Shown here piece by piece: positions 57,901 through 64,000 of a stretch of 64,000 bases of DNA; position 1 is the stretch's first letter; the number at the start of each line of letters is the position of its first letter. Where the stretch lies: positions 3,433,001 through 3,497,000 of the forward strand of contig NZ_CP115159.1 of the NCBI RefSeq assembly GCF_027594425.1, written 5' to 3'. The notes beneath the pieces were generated by a model. The model saw only the letters and a list, made by a program, of their open reading frames with translations. It was not told where the DNA came from and ran no database searches. The stretch is from Zunongwangia sp. HGR-M22. Its GTDB lineage: Bacteria > Bacteroidota > Bacteroidia > Flavobacteriales > Flavobacteriaceae. Both the position numbers and the translations under genes were made by a program.

Positions 57901-58019
57901 GGTAGCGGCATACCGGTTTCGGCCTCTGTAATGGTACCACTAACTTGCTGATTTTGTGCTATAGCAAATTGAAAAAGTCCCATAACAAGCAGAACTGAAA
58001 ACATAATTTTCTTCACCAT
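54927..58019 (-). CDS. susC: SusC/RagA-like TonB-dependent outer membrane transporter
   Basis: A 1030-residue protein. After a signal peptide (about 1-21) comes the carboxypeptidase-like domain (about 24-100, VSGTITEAETGMPLPGVTVL), then a TonB-box-like segment (EALDEVVVTALGIKR). The plug follows (LQGKVAGLNVSGAATG, NVLIRGISSVGGNNQPLYVL, IESISVLKGGAAAALYGSRA) and then a 22-strand barrel to the C-terminal Phe. There is no STN domain, so it is not a transducer for an anti-sigma factor. It imports oligosaccharides captured by SusD. It is the first gene of the SusCD-esterase group and is preceded by a 212-base spacer after GH92. Confidence 0.96.
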   Translation of the reverse strand: MVKKIMFSVLLVMGLFQFAIAQNQQVSGTITEAETGMPLPGVTVLEKGTSNGTSTDFDGVYTLSVSDNAILVFSMVGYETREVSVTSGELNLELATDTEALDEVVVTALGIKRSEKALGYALTEVGGDELAEVKQVNAINSLQGKVAGLNVSGAATGPAGTSNVLIRGISSVGGNNQPLYVLDGIPIDNTNLGSAGQYGGSDFGDGISSINPDDIESISVLKGGAAAALYGSRASNGVILINTKSGKGQQGFGVQYSGSVLFETVMDDIYDFQKEYGQGINGVAPETSQEALTAGMQAWGGRLDGSDVVQFDGVERPYTNQGNNLDRFYETAHTITNTVAITKSGEGYNLRFSATDMSNEDVTPNSGMNRKSFSLNGGLLLAEKLTLDVSGKYILEDVKNRPRLSDSPGNASFTTVLSPANINVEDYKPWINDDLTENRISSSTYHQNPYWSAYEFSNNSLKNRFIGSSTIRFDITDWMYALGRAGLDQYTARITTVEPFGTAYNPLGAMTENTYISKVVDADVMLGFSKSIGDFNSEIILGANSNDRKFETTTLNGREFVIPGLVDINNVTNKNYDYIYSQNKINSLYFTAEFSYNDYLFLNVTGRKDWFSTLSLAGKSSPNSYFYPSFNSSFVFSDALDMPEFITFGKLRAGYSDIGGGAQDPYQLSLVYGIFDTYNGKGSSVPLGRITNDRLPNQELKPFSKQEYELGLNLKMFNSRIGVDFAYYFNKTTDDIVPISLSNSSGYSSAFVNIGELTNKGIEFLLTGSPIKNENFTWNVSYNLGYNKNEVVKTDDDDNPLFPDTAQATNVSSGAIVGEPFGAIYGTSYIRDDQGRIQYDSNGTPTTGPRKILGNGVAPWTMGLTNNFRYKNWNLSFLIDAKFGADIYSGTSAFANYYGASKNTLVGREDGIAVQGFDASGADFSTTIAPENVDSYYKKLYEIAEEHIQSADFIKFREFSLGYSLPSDLIKDTFINSANISIIGRNLFFIKRETDNIDPESSFNSRGARGLERFGLPTSRSYGLNLNVKF

Positions 58020-58231
58020 ACTTGTAATTTTAATTTTAGTTAGTACATGTTTAATTCAACCCTAAAGTTGCTAAATTTATCTTAAATGTTAGCATTTAGT
58101 TAAGCTTTTGAAAATAAAATCGACGGATGACACTGCTGAATAGCTAAACAACTTATATACAAAAATCGTTTTCGTTTAAATTTTTGGCTAAAAATTAAAT
58201 CAATTAAAGACTATTTTTAATTTTTTTAGCC

Positions 58232-60478
58232 TTAATACTGATTAAAGTCTAATTTTTTAGGGAAGTCTGATATTGGCATTTCGAATATTAGACCTTTTAT
58301 ACTTTTTTGATCTATTATCAAATTTAAGGCTCCATTAGGATTCGTTTTATTCTCAATAATTAGTTTTTTATTTGGATATATATTCTCATCTAAGTGAAGC
58401 GTAACCTTGTCGAATGTTGGCGTTATAAAAGTGTAAACAGGTTCAGCCGGAGTTATAGGATAAATTCCCATCATCGAATAAATAATCCACGCGCTCATCG
58501 TCCCTGTATCATCGTTACCAGGAATACCATCTGGAGCATTTTTCCAATAGGTTTTAATTAGCTCATGTATTTTTTCTGAAGCCTTATATTCTTTACCAGG
58601 AATAAAATTATAAAAATATCCGTAAGCAAAGTCAGGTTCATTAGCCATATCGAATTGATCTTTTGCAAATAGTTCATCTAATCGAGCCTCAAATTTGCTA
58701 TTTCCACCCATCAATTTTTTTAATCCGTTTACATCATGTGGCACCATAAACAGATATTGCCAAGCATTTCCTTCGATGTAACCAGGATTATGAGCAAAAT
58801 TAGCTCCCGCTAAAGGGTCGAATTCGGCAAACCAGCTGCCATCACTATTTTTTGGTTGAATAAATTTTGTCTCTGGATTGTACAACTTCTTATAAGACAA
58901 CGAGCGCTTTAAAAATTGTCTGTAATCTTTCTTTTTTCCTAACTTCTTAGCCAACTGAGCGATGGCATAATCGGCAATATTATATTCCTGAGTGGTCGAC
59001 ACAGGTCCCGGCACATCACCATCTACTCCCAAATATCCATTTTCGATATATTCTTTTAGTCCGGGACGCAGCGGATTATTCACGGTATCCAATGCACTTT
59101 TCAGCATCGCTTCGTAAGCCTTTTCCTCATCAAAATCGGTTAAACCACGTAAATACGTATCTGCTAAAACCACAGCGGCAGGATCTCCTACCATTGTAAA
59201 AGTTTCGGTAGAATTTAATTCCCATTTTGGTAACCATCCATTTTCATCGTACATCTCTAACATCGATCTTACCATATTCAGTTGCTCTTCCGGATACAAC
59301 AAACTCATTAGCTGATGATAATTACGATAGGTATCCCACAAAGAAAAAGTGGTGTAACGAGTTCCTTCAGTCTTCCCTATTTTACCCGTAGCGATTTCAG
59401 GATATTCCCCGTTGATATCATTTAAAGTATTTGGATGAATTTGGGTATGATACAAAGCGGTATAAAAGATTGTTTTCTCATCGTTTGTTCCGCCTTCAAC
59501 TTCAGCAACCTGTAATTTCTTTTTCCAGGCATTTTTTGTTTCCGTTAAAACTTCTTCAAAAGTGGAATCTCCAACTTCTTTCGCTAAATTTTCACGAGCA
59601 TTTTCAATACTTACATAAGACACCCCAATTTGAACTTCAACTTCTTGCGGCTCCTTAAAGTCGTAAGTCATATACGCCCCAATACTATCGCCCACTACTT
59701 CTCTGGTAAATCCCTTTTTGATTCGGGTTTTACCGTTATACCCCATCCATTGCGATTCTAAACCTTCGTATTTATATGGTGTTTTCCAAACGCCAAAATC
59801 ATCGGCTGGTTTAGAGAATTTCGCTACAAAATATACAGGATAGGCAGCTTCTGCATTGTTATAGCAAAAACTTCCTACCATTCGCATTCCTTCAATCTCA
59901 TCTGGCCCAACCACATGTATCATAGCGCCCTGCTCGTTCGTTAAGCCTAAACCTAAATTCAGTAATACGTTCGATTTCCCTGCCGGAAAGGAATACCGGC
60001 TCACTCCTGCTCTGGTACTCGCTGTAGCTTCTGCTTTTACGTTATATTTATCGAGTTGTGCTGAATAATATCCTGCTTCAGCAGTTTCTTCAGAATATGT
60101 AGTTCCGTATTTTACATGATCTGTTTCTAATTCTCCGGTAGTTGGCATGGTAATAATTACACCGAGTTCCGGGCAACCAACACCGCTCATATTTACGTGA
60201 CTAAAACCGGTTAAAAACTGATTTTCGTGCACGTATGGATTCGATAACCACTGACTATCTTTTTCAAGCGGATTTAGATCTATTCTCCCGGCAACGTTAA
60301 ACGGCGACACACTAGCCATCCCTCTTGGTGCTATTGCTCCGGGATTTGTAGCCCCGTAATTTGAAGTTCCTATAAAAGGATTTACATAAGGAAGCGGATC
60401 GAAACCTGTTTGTGCCGAAGCTATCTGAACACTAATAAATACAACTACTACTGAAAGAATATTTCTTACTAAAAACAT
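58232..60478 (-). CDS. GH92 alpha-mannosidase
   Basis: A 748-residue secreted enzyme with a signal peptide (about 1-22). GH92 signatures: an N-terminal beta domain starting DPLPYVNPFIGTSNYGATNP, the FSLWDTYRNYHQLMSLLYPE segment, GFVDVDVPGPVS-like VDGDVPGPVSTTQEYN, the PGYIEGNAWQYLFMVPHD block and the catalytic NDDTGTMSAW (655-664). Family members are calcium-dependent exo-alpha-mannosidases acting on alpha-1,2, -1,3, -1,4 or -1,6 linkages with inversion. It differs from the partial GH92 at the right edge (NDD against NED), so the two may have different linkage specificity. It stands 212 bases upstream of susC. Confidence 0.93.
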   Translation of the reverse strand: MFLVRNILSVVVVFISVQIASAQTGFDPLPYVNPFIGTSNYGATNPGAIAPRGMASVSPFNVAGRIDLNPLEKDSQWLSNPYVHENQFLTGFSHVNMSGVGCPELGVIITMPTTGELETDHVKYGTTYSEETAEAGYYSAQLDKYNVKAEATASTRAGVSRYSFPAGKSNVLLNLGLGLTNEQGAMIHVVGPDEIEGMRMVGSFCYNNAEAAYPVYFVAKFSKPADDFGVWKTPYKYEGLESQWMGYNGKTRIKKGFTREVVGDSIGAYMTYDFKEPQEVEVQIGVSYVSIENARENLAKEVGDSTFEEVLTETKNAWKKKLQVAEVEGGTNDEKTIFYTALYHTQIHPNTLNDINGEYPEIATGKIGKTEGTRYTTFSLWDTYRNYHQLMSLLYPEEQLNMVRSMLEMYDENGWLPKWELNSTETFTMVGDPAAVVLADTYLRGLTDFDEEKAYEAMLKSALDTVNNPLRPGLKEYIENGYLGVDGDVPGPVSTTQEYNIADYAIAQLAKKLGKKKDYRQFLKRSLSYKKLYNPETKFIQPKNSDGSWFAEFDPLAGANFAHNPGYIEGNAWQYLFMVPHDVNGLKKLMGGNSKFEARLDELFAKDQFDMANEPDFAYGYFYNFIPGKEYKASEKIHELIKTYWKNAPDGIPGNDDTGTMSAWIIYSMMGIYPITPAEPVYTFITPTFDKVTLHLDENIYPNKKLIIENKTNPNGALNLIIDQKSIKGLIFEMPISDFPKKLDFNQY

Positions 60479-60510
60479 CGAATATTATATTTAAAAAAAA
60501 GTATTTCCCT

Positions 60511-60631
60511 AGTCATTACTTTCGCCACCCTGAACCTGCCCGTCCAGCAGGCGGGCTTGATTCAGGGTCTCATCCAGAAATTTCAAATACAATTTCTGTG
60601 AGATTCCGGATCAAGTCCGGAATGACGTAGA
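60511..60631. repeat. composite inverted-repeat element between GH20 and GH92
   Basis: About 120 bases bounded by GTCATT (60512-60517) and AATGAC (60621-60626). Inside are three hairpins: ACCCTGAA/TTCAGGGT (60527-60534 with 60561-60568), CAGAAATT/AATTTCTG (60575-60582 with 60591-60598) and ATTCCGGA/TCCGGAAT (60603-60610 with 60616-60623). It is more GC-rich than its surroundings and looks like a REP/MITE-type intergenic element. A 16-base part recurs at 48108-48123. Confidence 0.7.
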
Positions 60632-60649
60632 ATCTTAAAGAAAACTATA

Positions 60650-62977
60650 TTATTTTACCTGAATTTCATCTAAAAACAACCACGCACCACCCCCATTTGG
60701 AGTTTTTGCTAATGGTTCTATACTTACTCTTACAAACTGAATATTTTCCTGAGTCTCAAATTTCAACTTAAAATTCTCGATTTTCGCCCCAGGATTGGTT
60801 TGATAATCTCTTTTTAAAGAAGCTACTTCTTTAAAAGTTTTTCCATCGTTAGAAACTTCCACTTTTATATGCTGCGGAAAATAGATCCCTGTTCCCTGCT
60901 CTTCTAAACTACCTACCACTACTTCACTTACCTCTGTAGTTTCTTCTAAATCTATCGTAACAATCGCAGGATTGCCTATCCATCCCTGCCAACGGCCATC
61001 TTTAAAATACTTACTTCCTTTTAAAACATTTACAAGCGCTGTTTCTCCTGAAGAAGCATAACTTTGATTGTAAGGATATTTGTAAGTCACCGGTTTTGCC
61101 ACAGCTTTGTGAAACTGAAAAGTTTTATCCATTACCGGCCCCATAACCTTACCATTACTAAAAACAGCAGCCTTAATTTTAGTATCGGTATCTACTTTTA
61201 TTTCATTTTCGTAAACACTAGATTCGGAAGTAAGTTCTTCTCCATTTAAGGCATACCGAATTTCAGTATTTGGAAACTCAGATTTTAATTTGATTGTAAT
61301 TTCCCCGGTTTCCAGATCGATATCAGATTCTGGCTGAATCGCATACGCACTTTTCGCATAATTAATCCCCATGACTTCAAAACGCTCCATCATTTTACGG
61401 ATTCTTACCGAGAAATCTTCCCAATCCAATTGCTCTTCAGGGCTCCAAACCACTTCTGCTAACGCCGCTAATCTTGGGAATAACATATATTCTGAATGCT
61501 CTTCTGTAGGTACATATTCTGCCCAAAGATTGGCCTGCCCACCAAGCACATGTTTTTTCTGTTCGACACTCATCGAATCTAACACGGGTCTAAATTCATA
61601 CACTCGCTTTAACGGAGTAAATGCATTAAAAGCAACCGGCTCGTTATCTGGACTTCCCTGGTAATAATCGAAATACAAATGACTGGTTGGCGTCATGATC
61701 ACATCGTGACCTTCTTTTGATGCTTCCCATCCCCCTTCAAAACCACGCCAGCTCATTACCGTTGCTTCTTCTGGTAAACCACCTTCTAAAATTTCGTCCC
61801 AGCCAATTAGCGTTCTGTTATTTTCATTTAAAAATTTTTCAATACGCTTCATAAAATAGCTTTGTAGCTCATCTGCATCGGCAAGTCCTTCTTCTTTAAT
61901 TCGGCGTTGGCAATCGGGACAAGTTTTCCAGTTGGTTTTGGTGGCTTCGTCACCACCTACATGAATATATTCTCCCGGAAATAATTGCATAACCTCCGTT
62001 AGCACATCTTCTAAAAACTCGAAAGTCGTTTCTTTACCTGCACAATAAATATCTGTAATTGGCCAAATACCCCCTGAAGGTACCGCAATAGGTTCGCCTG
62101 TACACGACAACCACGGGTACGAAGCAATCGCGCTCATTACATGCGCCGGCATTTCGATCTCCGGGATCACGCGTATGCCTTTTTCCTGGGCATACGCCAC
62201 AATTTCTTTGATATCGTCCTGCGTATAAAATCCGCCAAAAGTAGCCTTCGCATCAGGATCGTTTTTGGTTCTCGCATTCCAAGGGCGATCTTCCTGATCG
62301 ACCCTAAAAGCACCGACTTCAGTTAATTTTGGGTATTTTTTGATCTCGATTCTCCAGCCCTGATCGTCGACTAAATGAAAATGAAAGGTATTCAGTTTTA
62401 AAAACGCGAGTCGATCAATATGCTTTTTAATGTATTCTTTCCTGAAGAAATGACGTGAAACATCCAGCATATTCCCGCGATATAAATATTGCGGTGCGTC
62501 GCTAATTTCAACATTTGGGATATACCAGCCGATATTCGATATTTTCGATGCACTTTCTATTTCCTTGGGAAGTAATTGCCGAATCGTTTCTAATCCATAC
62601 ACAAATCCTAGTTTAGAATTTGCTTCTACAATCACATTTTCTGAAGTTACCTTAAGCTCGTAAGCCTCCTTAGCGATTTCTGAATTTATTTTTAGCTGAA
62701 TACTATTTTCTGAAGTTGCTTCTTCTGAAGTTTCCAACTCAAATCCGGCAGCTTTTTTAAAAAGATCGTTTAAAATTGAAGAAACTGAAGCTAAACTATC
62801 CTGCGGAATGATGATTTTGGTGTTTTCATTGACTTCAAAACTTCCGTTATTGAGTTTTAGCGATTTTGGCTGCGGAATAAGCACTAAATCGTCTTCTGCA
62901 AATGACGGATTTTCCTTTTCAGTACAGCCAATTGTTGAAAGCACTATAAAAAGAAGTAGAATTTTAAACAATTTCAT
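60650..62977 (-). CDS. GH20 beta-N-acetylhexosaminidase lipoprotein
   Basis: A 775-residue lipoprotein from ATG at 62977; a TTG at 62995 would add six residues before the signal peptide and is rejected. The lipobox is in VLSTIGCTEK with C18. An N-terminal beta/alpha domain (about 30-160) precedes the GH20 barrel: MLDVSRHFFRKEYIKKHIDR, FHFHLVDDQGWRIEIKKYP, and the catalytic D343-E344 in HVGGDEATKTNW. After the barrel come a small beta module (about 545-620) and a discoidin-like domain to the end (GKTFKEVASLKRDY). It removes terminal GlcNAc or GalNAc, as on N-glycan antennae after galactose removal. It begins 46 bases after the partial GH92. Confidence 0.94.
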   Translation of the reverse strand: MKLFKILLLFIVLSTIGCTEKENPSFAEDDLVLIPQPKSLKLNNGSFEVNENTKIIIPQDSLASVSSILNDLFKKAAGFELETSEEATSENSIQLKINSEIAKEAYELKVTSENVIVEANSKLGFVYGLETIRQLLPKEIESASKISNIGWYIPNVEISDAPQYLYRGNMLDVSRHFFRKEYIKKHIDRLAFLKLNTFHFHLVDDQGWRIEIKKYPKLTEVGAFRVDQEDRPWNARTKNDPDAKATFGGFYTQDDIKEIVAYAQEKGIRVIPEIEMPAHVMSAIASYPWLSCTGEPIAVPSGGIWPITDIYCAGKETTFEFLEDVLTEVMQLFPGEYIHVGGDEATKTNWKTCPDCQRRIKEEGLADADELQSYFMKRIEKFLNENNRTLIGWDEILEGGLPEEATVMSWRGFEGGWEASKEGHDVIMTPTSHLYFDYYQGSPDNEPVAFNAFTPLKRVYEFRPVLDSMSVEQKKHVLGGQANLWAEYVPTEEHSEYMLFPRLAALAEVVWSPEEQLDWEDFSVRIRKMMERFEVMGINYAKSAYAIQPESDIDLETGEITIKLKSEFPNTEIRYALNGEELTSESSVYENEIKVDTDTKIKAAVFSNGKVMGPVMDKTFQFHKAVAKPVTYKYPYNQSYASSGETALVNVLKGSKYFKDGRWQGWIGNPAIVTIDLEETTEVSEVVVGSLEEQGTGIYFPQHIKVEVSNDGKTFKEVASLKRDYQTNPGAKIENFKLKFETQENIQFVRVSIEPLAKTPNGGGAWLFLDEIQVK

Positions 62978-63023
62978 GTAATCTTGATTTAGCAAATAAA
63001 ATGATATCCAGACTTATCGAATA

Positions 63024-64000
63024 TTAATAAATGGTATTCGGCTGCGGTGTTTCTAAAATTCTATCGACAGGTTCGCTGCTCATCTCGAATAACAATTCGC
63101 CACCAGCGATAATTTCTTTATGAGTAATATAAGCACGATTAAGCTCTTTTCCGTTTAATTTCACCTTTGCGACAAACTGATTGTCTTCAGCAAAATTCGA
63201 TGTTTTTATACTGAATTTTTTACCGCCCGGCAGATTAATTTCAACAGATTCAAATAACGGAGCACCCAACATATAAGTTCCCTGCGCTGCATTTACCGGA
63301 TAAAATCCCATCGAACTAAAAATATACCAAGACGACATTTGTCCGCAGTCTTCATTTCCGCAGTGACCGTTTGGCTCATTTTTATATTGCTCGGTCATAA
63401 TTTTGCGCACCAGTTTTTGCGTTTCTGAAGCTTTACCTACATAATCATACAAATACGCAACATGATGACTCGGCTCGTTACCATGTGCATATTGGCCGAT
63501 CATTCCTGTACTAAAAATTGGCAATTTATCATCTGCAGCAGGATTAAACGAAAACATCGAATCTAGCTTTTGCGTAAAACGCTCTTCACCTCCCGTAGTT
63601 TCAATTAAGCCGGGAATATCCTGAGGCACAAACCAGTAATATTGCCACGCATTACTTTCACTAAAATAATTGGAATACTCTTTACTATTAAATCCTTCGA
63701 TAAATTCACCATTTTCGTCTTTTGCTCTAAAAAAACTGGTTTTAGAATCATAGGTATTTTTCCAGTAACCAGAGCGTTCTAAGAAGTATTGATAATCGTC
63801 TTCTTTCCTCAAATCCTTAGCAAACATTGCGATACACCAGTCGTCGTAAGCATATTCCAGCGTTTTAGAAACACTCCAATCGCCTTCTTTATCTTCTGCC
63901 GGCACATAACCTTTTTCAGCAAAAACATGGATTTTTCTTGTGCTCGTCATCGCACTGGCTTTACAGGCTTCGTAAGCTAGTTCAGCATCAAAATCAAAAC
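63024..64000 (-). CDS. GH92 alpha-mannosidase, C-terminal part (cut by window edge)
   Basis: The minus-strand frame is open to base 64000 (DFDAELAYEACKASAMT), so the gene begins outside the window; the Met at 63950 is internal. The visible 325 residues are the C-terminal half of a GH92 barrel: EYAYDDWCIAMFAKDL, ESNAWQYYWFVPQDIPGLI, and GNEDCGQMSSWYIFSSMGFY with the catalytic acidic pair as E-D where the other GH92 has D-D. It is the most upstream PUL gene seen, 46 bases ahead of GH20, and more genes of the locus are expected beyond the edge. Confidence 0.92.
   Translation of the reverse strand, partial: FDFDAELAYEACKASAMTSTRKIHVFAEKGYVPAEDKEGDWSVSKTLEYAYDDWCIAMFAKDLRKEDDYQYFLERSGYWKNTYDSKTSFFRAKDENGEFIEGFNSKEYSNYFSESNAWQYYWFVPQDIPGLIETTGGEERFTQKLDSMFSFNPAADDKLPIFSTGMIGQYAHGNEPSHHVAYLYDYVGKASETQKLVRKIMTEQYKNEPNGHCGNEDCGQMSSWYIFSSMGFYPVNAAQGTYMLGAPLFESVEINLPGGKKFSIKTSNFAEDNQFVAKVKLNGKELNRAYITHKEIIAGGELLFEMSSEPVDRILETPQPNTIY

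Overview
The window comes from a Bacteroidota genome, almost certainly family Flavobacteriaceae. The evidence is a complete gldK-gldL-gldM-gldN gliding/type IX secretion operon, a SusC/SusD pair, GLPGLI-family proteins, promoters of the Bacteroidetes type (TTTG, 19 bases, TAnnTTTG), AT-rich spacers and almost no Shine-Dalgarno sequences. A Zunongwangia/Gramella-like genus is a guess from general gene content and was not tested.

Layout. 1-1169: 3' part of a GH31 glycosidase with a terminator. 1.3-3.4 kb: unknown genes around a NrtR/AraR-type Nudix regulator with a degenerate Nudix box; one is a 54-codon exported peptide (2567-2731). 3.4-5.7 kb: arsenic operon (DUF6428, arsC, acr3) behind two ArsR-type palindromes, with no arsR gene in the window. 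5.7-7.9 kb: M90 metallopeptidase and MscS channel. 8.2-8.4 kb: initiator tRNA with its own consensus promoter and terminator. 8.4-14.6 kb: RND efflux operon (adaptor, pump, TolC) followed by a CPXCG zinc-ribbon protein and a frameshifted SpoIIAA/STAS-like gene. 14.7-18.1 kb: ABC-F ATPase, DUF983 protein, FAD oxidoreductase. 18.2-26.6 kb: topA, an arginase-fold protein that has lost metal ligands, then gldKLMN, all on the minus strand. 27.1-33.9 kb: miaB, a sigma-54 activator without a receiver domain, lptE, a TPR protein, secG, groES, groEL.

34.4-40.4 kb is a minus-strand cluster of three GLPGLI proteins, a TonB-dependent receptor, cutC and a 45-residue membrane peptide. Its function is not known.

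40.5-64.0 kb is a polysaccharide utilisation locus (PUL), open at the right edge. It holds an SLC13 transporter, a BNR/Asp-box sialidase-like protein, GH35, two GH29, GH3, a large secreted serine esterase, SusD, SusC, GH92, GH20 and a second, partial GH92. The mixture (fucosidases, beta-galactosidase, hexosaminidase, alpha-mannosidases, possible sialidase) fits trimming of complex N-glycan or related glycoprotein glycans from the outside inwards, with uptake by SusCD. No PUL regulator, endo-glycosidase or intracellular sugar catabolism gene is visible. The spacers carry shared inverted-repeat fragments and terminator-like hairpins that may divide the locus into separate transcripts.
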